Of a stretch of DNA of 64,000 bases, positions 26,473-39,894 are shown piece by piece (the stretch's first letter is position 1; each line of letters opens with the position of its first letter). The DNA lies in NCBI RefSeq assembly GCF_029227915.1, contig NC_079886.1:25646501-25710500 (forward strand), read 5' to 3'. The stretch comes from Hydractinia symbiolongicarpus. Taxonomy: Eukaryota; Cnidaria; Hydrozoa; Anthoathecata; Hydractiniidae. The translations under genes and the position numbers were made by a program. The notes under the pieces are model-generated. The model had not been told where the DNA came from. It made no database searches and worked only from the letters and a program-made list of their open reading frames with translations.

Positions 26473-29455
26473 AGTAATATCAGAAAAGTATCGCTAAATA
26501 CATGTTGGTACGAGAATGTGACCCAACCGTTGTAACTGAAACGGACTGATACCGTTAGAAAGTCAATGAAATGTAGTTTTGGAAACTGTCTCAATTTCTT
26601 CAGCGTGCGATAACGGCTAGGATTGGTCCCACAGTAAAAAATGACTTATATATCTAAATATGTAAATAAAGCGCTACCACAGCGCCCAGTGTAATCGCTG
26701 AGTTCTAGCAATCATGTCAATTTAAGAAGAATGTTATTGCATGGAGTTCAATTGTCTCAATTATCACATTTATAAAGTTAAAGTCCAAAGTCAGTTCAAT
26801 TAAGTCACAAAGTCAATCGTTTCACTGTTAAAAGCGATACAACCTAGTAATATCAGAAAAATACCGATTAATACATGTTGGTACGAATATGTCACTCAAC
26901 CTTTGCAACTGAAACGGACTCATACTGTTAGAAGTCAATGAAATGTAGTTTTTGAAACTGTCTCTATTTCTTCAGCGTGCGATAACGGCTAGGATTGGTC
27001 CCACAGTAAAAAATGACTTATTAATTTAAATTTTTAAATAAAGCGCTACCACAGCGTCCAGTGTAATCGGTGAATTCCAACAATCATGCCAATTTAAGAA
27101 GAATGTTATTGCATGGAGTCCAATTGTCTCAAATATCACATTTATAAAGTTAAAGTCCAAAATCAGTTCAAGTAAGTCCCACAGTCAATCGTTTCACTCT
27201 TAAAAGCGATGCAACCTAGTAATATCAGAAAAATATCGCTAAACACATGTTGGTACGAAAATGTGACAAAACAGTTGTAACTGAAACGGACTGATACCGT
27301 TAGAAAGTCAATGATATGTAGTTTTTGAAACTGTCTCTATTTCTTCAGCGTGCGATAACGGCTAGGATTGGTCCTACAGTAAAAAATGACTTATTTATCT
27401 GCACTTTTAAATGAAACGCCTTAACAGTGCCCAGTGTAATCGCTGAGTTCTAGCAATCATGCCAATTTAAGAAGAATGTTATTGCATGGAGTCCAATTGT
27501 CTCAATTATCACAATTATAAAGTAAAAGTCCAAAATCAGTTCAATTAAGTCCTACAGTCAATCGTTTCACTGTTAAAAGCGATACAACCTAGTAATATCA
27601 GAAAAATATCGCTAAACACATGTTGGTACGAATATGTGACGGAACCGTTGTAACAGAAACGGACTGATACCGTTAGAAAGTCAATGAAATGTAGTTTTTG
27701 AAACTGTCTCAATATCTTTAGCGTGCGATAACGGCTAGGATTGGTCCCACAGTAAAAAATGACTTATATATCTACATTTTTAAATGCAGCGCTACCACAG
27801 CGCCCAGTGTAATCGCTGAGCACCGGCAATCTTGCCAATTTAAGAAGAATGTTATTTCATGGAGTCCAATTGTCTCATTCATCACACTTGTCAGGTCACA
27901 GTCCAAAATCAGTTCAATGAAGTCCTTTAGTAAACAGTTTCACTGTTAAAAGCGATGCAACCTAGTAATATCAGAAAAGTATCGCTAAATACATGTTGGT
28001 ACGAGAATGTGACCCAACCGTTGTAACTGAAACGGACTGATACCGTTAGAAAGTCAATGAAATGTAGTTTTGGAAACTGTCTCAATTTCTTCAGCGTGCG
28101 ATAACGGCTAGGATTGGTCCCACAGTTAAAAATGACTTATATATCTAAATATGTAAATAAAGCGCTACCACAGCGCCCAGTGTAATCACTGAGTTCTAGC
28201 AATCATGTCAATTTGAGAAGAATGTTATTGCATGGAGTTCAATTGTCTCAATTATCACATTTATAAAGTTAAAGGCCAAAATCCGTTCAATTAAGTCACA
28301 AAGTCAATCGTTTCACTGTTAAAAGCGATACAACCTAGTAATATCAGAAAATTACCGATTAATACATGTTGGTACGAATATGTTGCTCAACCTTTGTAAC
28401 TGAAACGGACTCATACCGTTAGAAAGTCAATGAAATGTAGCTTTTGAAACTGTCTCTATTTCTTCAGCGTGCGATAACGGCTAGGACTGGTCCCACAGTA
28501 AAAAATGACTTATTAATTTAAATTTTTAAATAAAGCGCTACCACAGCGTCCAGTGTAATCGGTGAATTCCAACAATCATGCCAATTTAAGAAGAATGTTA
28601 TTGCATGGGGTCCAATTGTCTCAATTATCACATTTATAAAGTTAAAGTCCAAAATCAGTTCAAGTAAGCCCCACAGTCAATCGTTTCACTCTTAAAAGCG
28701 ATGCAACCTAGTAATATCAGAAAAATATCGCTAAATACATGTTGGTACGAAAATGTAACAAAACAGTTGTAACTGAAACGGACTGATACCGTTAGAAAGT
28801 CAATGATATGTAGTTTTTGAAACTGTCTCTATTTCTTCAGCGTGCGATAACGGCTAGGATTGGTCCTACAGTAAAAAATGACTTATTTATCTGCACTTTT
28901 AAATGAAACGCTATAACAGCGCCCAGTGTAATCGCTGAGTTCTAGCAATCATGCCAATTTCAGAAGAATGTTATTGCATGGAGTCCAATTGTCTCAATTA
29001 TCACAATTATAAAGTAAAAGTACAAAATCAGTTCAATTAAGTCCCACAGTCAATCGTTTCACTGTTAAAAGCGATACAACCTAGTAATATCAGAAAAATA
29101 TCGCTAAACACATGTTGGTACGAATATGTGACGCAAACGTTGTAACAGAAACGGACTGATACCGTTAGAAAGTCAATGAAATGTAGTTTTTGAAACTGTC
29201 TCAATATCTTCAGCGTGCGATAACTGCTAGGATTGGTCCCACAGTAAAAAATGACTTATATATCTACATTTTTAAATGAAGCGCTACCACAGCGCCCAGT
29301 GTAATCGCTGAGCACCGGAAAAGATGCCAATTTAAGAAGAATGTTATTTCATAGAGTCCAATTGTCTCATTCATCACATTTGTCAGGTCACAGTCCAAAA
29401 TCAGTTCAATTAAGTCCTTTAGTAAATCGTTTCACTGTTAAAAGCGATGCAACCT
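26473..29455. repeat. 2983-bp tandem duplication, second unit
   Basis: This unit is the same length and monomer order as 23490-26472. Its end at 29455 is followed by the E' monomer (ATAACGCT) that in the left copy follows directly at 4476. Near-perfect identity suggests a recent unequal exchange. An assembly duplication would look the same and cannot be excluded from sequence alone. Confidence 0.92.
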
Positions 29456-32437
29456 AGTAATATCAGAAAAATAACGCTAAATACATGTTGGTACGAAAAT
29501 GTGACCCAACCGTTGTAACTGAAACGGACTGATACCGTTAGAAAGTCAATGAAATGTAGTTTTTGAAACTGTCTCAATTTCTTCAGTGTGCGATAACGGC
29601 TAGGATTGGTCCCACAGTAAAAAATGACTTATATATCTAAATATGTAAATAAAGCGCTACCACAGCGCCCAGTGTAATCGCTGAGTTCTAGCAATCATGT
29701 CAATTTCAGAATAATGTTATACCTTGGAGTTCAATTGTCTCAATTATTGCAAATATAAAGTTATAGTCTAAAATCAGTTCAATTAAGTGCCACTGTCAAT
29801 CGTTTCACTGTTAAAAGCGATGCAACCTAGTAATATCAGAAAAATATTGCTAAATACATGTTGGTACGAAAATGTGACAAAACAGTTGTAACTGAAACGG
29901 ACTGATACCGTTAGAAAGTCAATGATATGTAGTTTTTGAAACTGTCTCTATTTCTTCAGCGTGCGATAACGGCTAGGATTGGTCCTACAGTAAAAAATGA
30001 CTTATTTATCTGCACTTTTAAATGAAACGCTATAACAGCGCCCAGTGTAATCGCTGAGTTCTAGCAATCATGCCAATTTAAGAAGAATGTTATTGCATGG
30101 AGTTCAATTGTCTCAATTATTGCAATTATAAAGTTATAGTCCAAAATCTGTTCTATAAAGTCCCACAGTCAATCGTTTCACTGTTAAAAGCGATACAACC
30201 TAGTAATATCAGAAAAATATCACTAAACACATGTTGGTACGAATATGTCACTTAACCTTTGTAACTGAAACGGACTCATACCGTTAGAATGTCAATGAAA
30301 TGTAGTTTTTGTAATTGTCTGTATTTCTTCAGCGTGCGATAACGGCTAGGATTGGTCCCACAGTAAAAAATGACTTATATATCTAAATATGTAAATAAAG
30401 CGCTACCACAGCGCCCAGTGTGATCGGTGAATTCCAACAATCATGCCAATTTAAGAAGAATGTTATTGCATGGAGTCCAATTGTGTCAATTATCACATTT
30501 ATAAAAGTATAGTCCAAAATCAGTTCAATTAAGTGCCACTGTCAATCGTTTCAATGTTAAAAGCGATGCAACCTAGTAATATCAGAAAAATATCGCTAAA
30601 TACATGTTGGTACGAAAATGTGACAAAACAGTTGTAACAGAAACGGACTGATGCCGTTAGAAAGTCAATGAAATGTAGTTTTTGAAACTGTCTCAATTTC
30701 TTCAGCGTGCGATAACGGCTAGGATTGGTCCCACAGTAAAAATGACTTATATATCTACATTTTTAAATGAAGCGCTACCACAGCGCCCAGTGTAATCGCT
30801 GAGCACCGGAAAAGATACCAATTTAAGAAGAATGTTATTGCATGGAGTCCAATTGTCTCAATTATCACAATTATAAAGTAAAAGTCCAAAATCAGTTCAA
30901 TTAAGTCCTTTAGTAAATCGTTTCACTGTTAAAAGCGATGCAACCTAGTAATATCAGAAACATAACGCTAAATACATGTTGGTATGAAAATGTGACCCAA
31001 CCGTTGTAACTGAAACGGACTGATACCGTTAGAAAGTCAATGAAATGTAGTTTTTGAAACTGTCTCAATTTCTTCAGTGTGCGATAACGGCTAGGATTGG
31101 TCCCACAGTAAAAAATGACTTATATATCTAAATATGTAAATAAAGCGCTACCACAGCGCCCAGTGTAATCGCTGAGTTCTAGCAATCATGTCAATTTCAG
31201 AATAATGTTATACCTTGGAGTTCAATTGTCTCAATTATTGCAAATATAAAGTTATAGTCTAAAATCAGTTCAATTAAGTGCCACTGTCAATCGTTTCACT
31301 GTTAAAAGCGATGCAACCTAGTAATATCAGAAAAATATTGCTAAATACATGTTGGTACGAAAATGTGACAAAACAGTTGTAACTGAAACGGACTGATACC
31401 GTTAGAAAGTCAATGATATGTAGTTTTTGAAACTGTCTCTATTTCTTCAGCGTGCGATAACGGCTAGGATTGGTCCTACAGTAAAAAATGACTTATTTAT
31501 CTGCACTTTTAAATGAAACGCTATAACAGCGCCCAGTGTAATCGCTGAGTTCTAGCAATCATGCCAATTTAAGAAGAATGTTATTGCATGGAGTTCAATT
31601 GTCTCAATTATTGCAATTATAAAGTTATAGTCCAAAATCAGTTCTATAAAGTCCCACAGTCAATCGTTTCACTGTTAAAAGCGATACAACCTAGTAATAT
31701 CAGAAAAATATCACTAAACACATGTTGGTACGAATATGTCACTTAACCTTTGTAACTGAAACGGACTCATACCGTTAGAATGTCAATGAAATGTAGTTTT
31801 TGTAATTGTCTGTATTTCTTCAGCGTGCGATAACGGCTAGGATTGGTCCCACAGTAAAAAATGACTTATATATCTAAATATGTAAATAAAGCGCTACCAC
31901 AGCGCCCAGTGTGATCGGTGAATTCCAACAATCATGCCAATTTAAGAAGAATGTTATTGCATGGAGTCCAATTGTGTCAATTATCACATTTATAAAGGTA
32001 TAGTCCAAAATCAGTTCAATTAAGTGCCACTGTCAATCGTTTCAATGTTAAAAGCGATGCAACCTAGTAATATCAGAAAAATATCGCTAAATACATGTTG
32101 GTACGAAAATGTGACAAAACAGTTGTAACAGAAACGGACTGATGCCGTTTGAAAGTCAATGAAATGTAGTTTTTGAAACTGTCTCAATTTCTTCAGCGTG
32201 CGATAACGGCTAGGATTGGTCCCACAGTAAAAATGACTTATATATCTACATTTTTAAATGAAGCGCTACCACAGCGCCCAGTGTAATCGCTGAGCACCGG
32301 AAAAGATACCAATTTAAGAAGAATGTTATTGCATGGAGTCCAATTGTCTCAATTATCACAATTATAAAGTAAAAGTCCAAAATCAGTTCAATTAAGTCCT
32401 TTAGTAAATCGTTTCACTGTTAAAAGCGATGCAACCT
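29456..32437. repeat. 1491-bp tandem duplication in domain 5 (two units)
   Basis: Four-monomer units start at 29456 and 30947. A third E' monomer at 32438 starts the series again but leads into an A monomer at 32811. The units share the same private states as 4476-7237. Here the second unit is complete and keeps the GAGCACCGGAAAAGATACC tail, whereas the left paralogue switches haplotype at the corresponding place. The E' monomer at 30947 has GGTATGAAAATG, as does 5967, while the one at 32438 has GGTACGAAAATG. Confidence 0.9.
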
Positions 32438-34339
32438 AGTAATATCAGAAACATAACGCTAAATACATGTTGGTACGAAAATGTGACCCAACCGTTGTAA
32501 CTGAAACGGACTGATACCGTTAGAAAGTCAATGAAATGTAGTTTTTGAAACTGTCTCAATTTCTTCAGTGTGCGATAACGGCTAGGATTGGTCCCACAGT
32601 AAAAAATGACTTATATATCTAAATATGTAAATAAAGCACTACCACAGCGCCCAGTGTAATCGCTGAGTTCTAGCAATCATGTCAATTTCAGAATAATGTT
32701 ATACCTTGGAGTTCAATTGTCTCAATTATTGCAATTATAAAGTTATAGTCCAAAATCAGTTCAATTAAGTGCCACTGTCAATCGTTTCACTGTTAAAAGC
32801 GATACAACCTAGTAATATCAGAAAAATACCAATAAATACATGTTGGTACGAATATGTCACTCAACCTTTGTAACTGAAACGGACTCATAACGTTAGAATG
32901 TCAATGAAATGTAGTTTTTGGAATTGTCTGTATTTCTTCAGCGTGCGATAACGGCTAGGATTGGTCCTACAGTAAAAAATGACTTATTTATCTGCATTTT
33001 TAAATGAAGCGCTACCACAGCGTCCAGTGTGATCGGTGAATTCCAACAATCATGCCAATTTAAGAAGAATGTTATTGCATGGAGTCCAATTGTCTCAATT
33101 ATCACATTTATAAAGTTAAAGTCCAAAATCAGTTCAAGTAAGTCCCACAGTCAATCGTTTCACTCGTAAAAGCGATGCAACCTAGTAATATCAGAAAAAT
33201 ATCGCTAAATACTTGTTGGTACGAATATGTGACAAAACCGTTGTAACTGAAACGGACTGATACCGTTAGAAATCCAATAAAATGTAGTTTTTGAAACTGT
33301 CTCTATTTCTTCAGCGTGCGATAACGGCTAGGATTGGTCCTACAGTAAAAAATGACTTATTTCTCTGCACTTTTCAATGAAGCGCTATAACAGCGCCCAG
33401 TGTAATCGCTGAGTTCTAGCAATCATGCCAATTTAAGAAGAATGTTATTGCATGGAGTCCAATTGTCTCAATTATCACAATTATAAAGTAAAAGTCCGAA
33501 ATCAGTTCAATTAAGTCCCACAGTCAATCGTTTCACTGTTAAAAGCGATGTAACCTGGTAATATCAAAAAAATATCGCTAAATACATCTTGGTACGAAAA
33601 TGTAACCCAACCGTTGTAACTGAAACGGACTGATACCGTTAGAAAGTCAATGAAGTGCAGTTTTTAAAAAAATCTCAATTTCTTCGGCGTGCGAGAGCGG
33701 CTAGGATTGGTACCACAGTAAAAAATGACTTATATATCTACATTTTTAAATGAAGCGCTACCACAGCGCCCAGTGTAATCGCTGAGCACCGGAAAAGATG
33801 CCATTTTAGGAAGAATGTTATTTCATAGAGTCCAATTGTCTCATTCATCACATTTGTCAGGTCACAGTCCAAAATCAGTTCAATTAAGTCCTTTAGTAAA
33901 TCGTTTCACTGTTAAAAGCGATGCAACCTAGTAATATCAGAAAAATAACGCTAAATACATGTTGGTACGAAAATGTGACCCAACCGTTGTAACTGAAACG
34001 GACTGATACCGTTAGAAAGTCAATGAAATGTAGTTTTTGAAACTGTCTCAATTTCTTCAGCGTGCGATAACGGCTAGGATTGGTCTCACAGTAAAAAATG
34101 ACTTATATATCTAAATATATAAATAAAGCGCTACCACAGCGCCCAGTGTAATCGCTGAGTTCTAGCAATCATGTCAATTTCAGAATAATGTTATACCTTG
34201 GAGTTCAATTGTCTCAATTATTGCAATTATAAAGTTATAGTCCAAAATCAGTTCAATTAAGTGCCACTGTCAATCGTTTCACTGTTAAAAGCGATACAAC
34301 CTAGTAATATCAGAAAAATACCGATAAATACATGTTGGT

Positions 34340-36832
34340 ACGAAAATGTGACCCAACCGTTGTAACTGAAACGGACTGATACCGTTAGAAAGTCAATGAA
34401 ATGTAGTTTTTGAAACTGTCTCAATTTCTTCAGCGTGCGATAACGGCTAGGATTGGTCCCACAGTAAAAAATGACTTATATATCAAAATATATAAATAAA
34501 GCGCTACCACAGCGCCCAGTGTAATCGCTGAGTTCTAGCAATCATGTCAATTTCAGAATAATGTTATACCTTGGAGATCAATTGTCTCAATTATTGCAAT
34601 TATAAAGTTATAGTCCAAAATCAGTTCAATTAAGTGCCACTGTCAATCGATTCACTGTTAAAAGCGATGCAACCTAGTAATATCCGAAAAATATCGCTAA
34701 ATACATGTTGGTACGAAAATGTGACTCAAGCGTTCTAACTGAAACGGACTGATACCGTTAGAAAATCAATGAAATGTAGGTTTTGGAATTGTCTGTATTT
34801 CTTCAGCGTGCGATAACGGCTAGGATTGGTCCCACAGTAAAAAATGACTTATTAATTTAAATTTTTAAATAAAGCGCTACCACAGCGTCCAGTGTGATCG
34901 GTGAATTCCAACAATCATGCCAATTTAAGAAGAATGTTATTGCATGGAGTCCAATTGTCTCAATTATCACATTTATAAAGTTAAAGTCCAAAATCAGTTC
35001 AAGTAAGTCCCACAGTCAATCGTTTCACTCGTAAAAGCGATGCAACCTAGTAATATCAGAAAAATATCGCTAAATACTTGTTGGTACGAATATGTGACAA
35101 AACCGTTGTAACTGAAACGGACTGATACCGTTAGAAAGTCAATAAAATGTAGTTTTTGAAACTGTCTCAAATTCTTCAGCGTGCGTTAACGGCTAGGATT
35201 GGTCCTACAGTAAAAAATGACTTATTAATTTACATTTTTAAATGAAGCGCTACCACAGCGCCCAGTTTTACCGCTGAGTTCCGGCAATCATGCCAATTTA
35301 AGAAGAATAATATTTTATGGAGTCCAATTGTCTCATTCATCACAATTATAAAGTAAAAGTCCAAAATCAGTTCAATTAAGTCCCACAGTCAATCGTTTCA
35401 CTGTTAAAAGCGATGTAACCTAGTAATATCAAAAAAATATCGCTAAATACATCTTGGTACGAAAATGTAACCCAACCGTTGTAACTGAAAGGGACTGATA
35501 CCGTTAGAAAGTCAATGAAATGCAGTTTTTGAAACTGTCTCAATTTCTTCGGCGTGCGATAGCGCCTAGGATTGGTACCACAGTAAAAAATGACTTATAT
35601 ATCTACATTTTTAAATGAAGCGCTACCACAGCGCCCAGTGTAATCGCTGAGCACCGGAAAAGATGCCAATTTAAGAAGAATGTTATTTCATAGAGTCCAA
35701 TTGTCTCATTCATCACATTTGTCAGGTCACAGTCCAAAATCAGTTCAATTAGGTCCTTTAGTAAATCGTTTCACTGTTAAAAGCGATGCAACCTAGTAAT
35801 ATCAGAAAAATAACGCTAAATACATGTTGGTACGAAAATGTGACCCAACCGTTGTAACTGAAACGGACTGATACCGTTAGAAAGTCAATGAAATGTAGTT
35901 TTTGAAACTGTCTCAATTTCTTCAGCGTGCGATAACGGCTAGGATTGGTCCCACAGTAAAAAATGACTTATATATCAAAATATATAAATAAAGCGCTACC
36001 ACAGCGCCCAGTGTAATCGCTGAGTTCTAGCAATCATGTCAATTTCAGAATAATGTTATACCTTGGAGATCAATTGTCTCAATTATTGCAATTATAAAGT
36101 TATAGTCCAAAATCAGTTCAATTAAGTGCCACTGTCAATCGATTCACTGTTAAAAGCGATGCAACCTAGTAATATCCGAAAAATATCGCTAAATACATGT
36201 TGGTACGAAAATGTGACTCAAGCGTTCTAACTGAAACGGACTGATACCGTTAGAAAATCAATGAAATGTAGGTTTTGGAATTGTCTGTATTTCTTCAGCG
36301 TGCGATAACGGCTAGGATTGGTCCCACAGTAAAAAATGACTTATTAATTTAAATTTTTAAATAAAGCGCTACCACAGCGTCCAGTGTGATCGGTGAATTC
36401 CAACAATCATGCCAATTTAAGAAGAATGTTATTGCATGGAGTCCAATTGTCTCAATTATCACATTTATAAAGTTAAAGTCCAAAATCAGTTCAAGTAAGT
36501 CCCACAGTCAATCGTTTCACTCGTAAAAGCGATGCAACCTAGTAATATCAGAAAAATATCGCTAAATACTTGTTGGTACGAATATGTGACAAAACCGTTG
36601 TAACTGAAACGGACTGATACCGTTAGAAAGTCAATAAAATGTAGTTTTTGAAACTGTCTCAAATTCTTCAGCGTGCGTTAACGGCTAGGATTGGTCCTAC
36701 AGTAAAAAATGACTTATTAATTTACATTTTTAAATGAAGCGCTACCACAGCGCCCAGTTTTACCGCTGAGTTCCGGCAATCATGCCAATTTAAGAAGAAT
36801 AATATTTTATGGAGTCCAATTGTCTCATTCAT
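34340..36832. repeat. Tandem duplication with a 1492-bp period
   Basis: The segment from about 34340 to 35340 recurs from about 35832 to 36832. Both copies have TATATATCAAAATATATAAA, CTTGGAGATCAATTG, ATCGATTCACTG, ATATCCGAAAAA, CAAGCGTTCTAAC, GTGCGTTAACGG and CAGTTTTACCGCTGAG. In the first copy the match stops near 35345 (CACAATTATAAAG against CACATTTGTAATATCAC in the second). In between lie a D and an E' monomer. Confidence 0.82.
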
Positions 36833-36913
36833 CACATTTGTAATATCACAGTCCAAAATCAGTTCAATTAAGTCCCACAGTCAATCGATTCACTGTTAAA
36901 AGCGATGCAACCT

Positions 36914-37657
36914 AGTAATATCAGAAAAATATCGCTAAATACATGTTGGTACGAATATGTGACGCAACCGTTGTAACTGGAACGGACTGATACTGTTAGA
37001 AAGTCAATGAAATGTAGTTTGAGAAACTGTCCCTATTTCTTCAGCGTGCGATAACGGCTAGGATTGGTGCTACAGTAAAAAATGTGTTATTTATCTGCAT
37101 TTTTAATGAAACGCTACCACAGCGCCCAGTGTAATCGCTAAGTTCTAGCATACATGTCAAATTCAGAACATTGTTATTTCTTGGAGTCCAATTGTCTCAT
37201 TCATCACATTTGTAATATCACAGTCCAAAATCAGTTCAATTAAGTCCCACAGTCAATCGATTCACTGTTAAAAGCGATGCAAGCTAGTAATATCAGAAAA
37301 ATATCGCTAAATACATGTTGGTACGAATATGTGACGCAACCGTTGTAACTGGAACGGACTGATACTGTTAGAAAGTCAATGAAATGTAGTTTGAGAAACT
37401 GTCCCTATTTCTTCAGCGTGCGATAACGGCTAGGATTGGTGCTACAGTAAAAAATGTGTTATTTATCTGCATTTTTAATGAAACGCTACCACAGCGCCCA
37501 GTGTAATCGCTAAGTTCTAGCATACATGTCAAATTCAGAACATTGTTATTTCTTGGAGTCCAATTGTCCCAATTATCACATTTATAAAGTTAAAATCCAA
37601 AATCAGTTCAAGTAAGCCCCACAGTTAATCGTTTCACTGTTAAAAGCGATGTAACCT
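36914..37657. repeat. Two adjacent M monomers of 372 bp
   Basis: Monomers 36914-37285 and 37286-37657 share all M-specific states, including GGAACGGACTGATACTG, GTGCTACAG and the one-base-shorter GCATTTTTAATGAAACG. The first ends with a CATTTGTAATATCAC tail like the preceding B monomer. The second ends with CCCAATTATCAC and AAAATCCAAAATC. M is single in the other units (39150, 41014, 44610), so this looks like a one-monomer gain by unequal exchange. Confidence 0.85.
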
Positions 37658-39894
37658 AGTAATATCAAAAAAATATCGCTATATACATCTTGGTACGAAA
37701 ATGTAACCCAACCGTTGTAACTGAAAGGGACTGATACCGTTAGAAAGTCAATGAAATGCAGTTTTTGAAACTGTCTCAATTTCTTCGGCGTGCGATAGCG
37801 CCTAGGATTGGTACCACAGTAAAAAATGACTTATATATCTACATTTTTAAATGAAGCGCTACCACAGCGCCCAGTGTAATCGCTGAGCACTGGAAAAGAT
37901 GCCAATTTAAGAAGAATGTTATTTCATAGAGTCCAATTGTCTCATTCATCACATTTGTCAGGTCACAGTCCAAAATCAGTTCAATTAGGTCCTTTAGTAA
38001 ATCGTTTCACTGTTAAAAGCGATGCAACCTAGTAATATCAGAAAAATAACGCTAAATACATGTTGGTACGAAAATGTGACCCAACCGTTGTAACTGAAAC
38101 GGACTGATACCGTTAGAAAGTCAATGAAATGTAGTTTTTGAAACTGTCTCAATTTCTTCAGCGTGCGATAACGGCTAGGATTGGTCCCACAGTAAAAAAT
38201 GACTTATATATCAAAATATATAAATAAAGCGCTACCACAGCGCCCAGTGTAATCGCTGAGTTCTAGCAATCATGTCAATTTCAGAATAATGTTATACCTT
38301 GGAGATCAATTGTCTCAATTATTGCAATTATAAAGTTATAGTCCAAAATCAGTTCAATTAAGTGCCACTGTCAATCGATTCACTGTTAAAAGCGATACAA
38401 CCTAGTAATATCAGAAAAATACCGATAAATACATGTTGGTACGAATATGTCACTCAACCTTTGTAACTGAAACGGCCTCACACCGTTAGAATGTCAATGA
38501 AATGTAGTTTTTGGAATTGTCTGTATTTCTTCAGCGTGCGATAACGGCTAGGATTGGTCCCACAGTAAAAAATGACTTATTAATTTAAATTTTTAAATAA
38601 AGCGCTACCACAGCGTCCAGTGTGATCGGTGAATTCCAACAATCATGCCAATTTAAGAAGAATGTTATTGCATGGAGTCCAATTGTCTCAATTATCACAT
38701 TTATAAAGTTAAAGTCCAAAATCAGTTCAAGTAAGTCCCACAGTCAATCGTTTCACTCGTAAAAGCGATGCAACCTAGTAATATCAGAAAAATATCGCTA
38801 AATACTTGTTGGTACGAATATGTGACAAAACCGTTGTAACTGAAACGGACTGATACCGTTAGAAAGTCAATAAAATGTAGTTTTTGAAACTGTCTCAAAT
38901 TCTTCAGCGTGCGTTAACGGCTAGGATTGGTCCTACAGTAAAAAATGACTTATTAATTTACATTTTTAAATGAAGCGCTACCACAGCGCCCAGTTTTACC
39001 GCTGAGTTCCGGCAATCATGCCAATTTAAGAAGAATAATATTTTATGGAGTCCAATTGTCTCATTCATCACATTTGTAATATCACAGTCCAAAATCAGTT
39101 CAATTAAGTCCCACAGTCAATCGATTCACTGTTAAAAGCGATGCAACCTAGTAATATCAGAAAAATATCGCTAAATACATGTTGGTACGAATATGTGACG
39201 CAACCGTTGTAACTGGAACGGACTGATACTGTTAGAAAGTCAATGAAATGTAGTTTGAGAAACTGTCCCTATTTCTTCAGCGTGCGATAACGGCTAGGAT
39301 TGGTGCTACAGTAAAAAATGTGTTATTTATCTGCATTTTTAATGAAACGCTACCACAGCGCCCAGTGTAATCGCTAAGTTCTAGCATACATGTCAAATTC
39401 AGAACATTGTTATTTCTTGGAGTCCAACTGTCCCAATTATCACATTTATAAAGTTAAAATCCAAAATCAGTTTAAGTAAGTCCCACAGTCAATCGTTTCA
39501 CTGTTAAAAGCGATGTAACCTAGTAATATCAAAAAAATATCGCTAAATACATCTTGGTACGAAAATGTAACCCAACCGTTGTAACTGAAACGGACTGATA
39601 CCGTTAGAAAGTCAATGAAATGCAGTTTTTGAAACTGTCTCAATTTCTTCGGCGTGCGATAGCGGCTAGGATTGGTACCACAGTAAAAAATGACTTATAT
39701 ATCTACATTTTTAAATGAAGCGCTACCACAGCGCCCAGTGTAATCGCTGAGCACCGGAAAAGATGCCAATTTAAGAAGAATGTTATTTCATAGAGTCCAA
39801 TTGTCTCATTCATCACATTTGTCAGGTCACAGTCCAAAATCAGTTCAATTAAGTCCTTTAGTAAATCGTTTTACTGTTAAAAGCGATGCAACCT

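Larger units (their letters stand above)
21998..32437. repeat. Domain 5: second copy of domain 1 with an extra internal duplication
   Basis: Monomer 21998 matches monomer 1, including the private AAAAAGTTAATG change. Monomers follow at 22371 (B), 22744 (C), 23117 (D), 23490 (E), 23863 (A), 24235 (B), 24608 (C), 24981 (E), 25354 (A), 25727 (B), 26100 (C/D), 26473 (E), 26846, 27218, 27591, 27964, 28337, 28710, 29083, 29456 (E'), 29829, 30202, 30575, 30947 (E'), 31320, 31693 and 32066. The offset to the left copy is 21997 bp as far as 26472. After one additional 2983-bp unit it is 24980 bp. I noticed only about five base differences over roughly 7.2 kb of aligned sequence, for example at 1151, 2164, 3003, 4618 and 7170. 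This was a visual comparison, not an alignment. Confidence 0.93.
32438..39894. repeat. Domain 6: E'-A-B-M-D higher-order repeat with duplications
   Basis: Monomers start at 32438 (E'), 32811 (A), 33184 (B with AATACTTGTTGG), 33557 (D, CCTGGTAAT), 33930 (E'), 34303 (A head, E tail), 34676 (TATCCGAAAAA head), 35049 (B), 35422 (D), 35795 (E'), 36168, 36541 (B), 36914 (M), 37286 (M), 37658 (D), 38031 (E'), 38404 (A), 38777 (B), 39150 (M) and 39522 (D). The full five-monomer unit is 38031-39894 (1864 bp). The preceding unit has six monomers because M is doubled, and the earlier ones lack M. M monomers are 372 bp, with GATACTGTT, GAGAAACTGTCCC, AATGTGTTATTT and GCATACATGTC. Confidence 0.86.
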
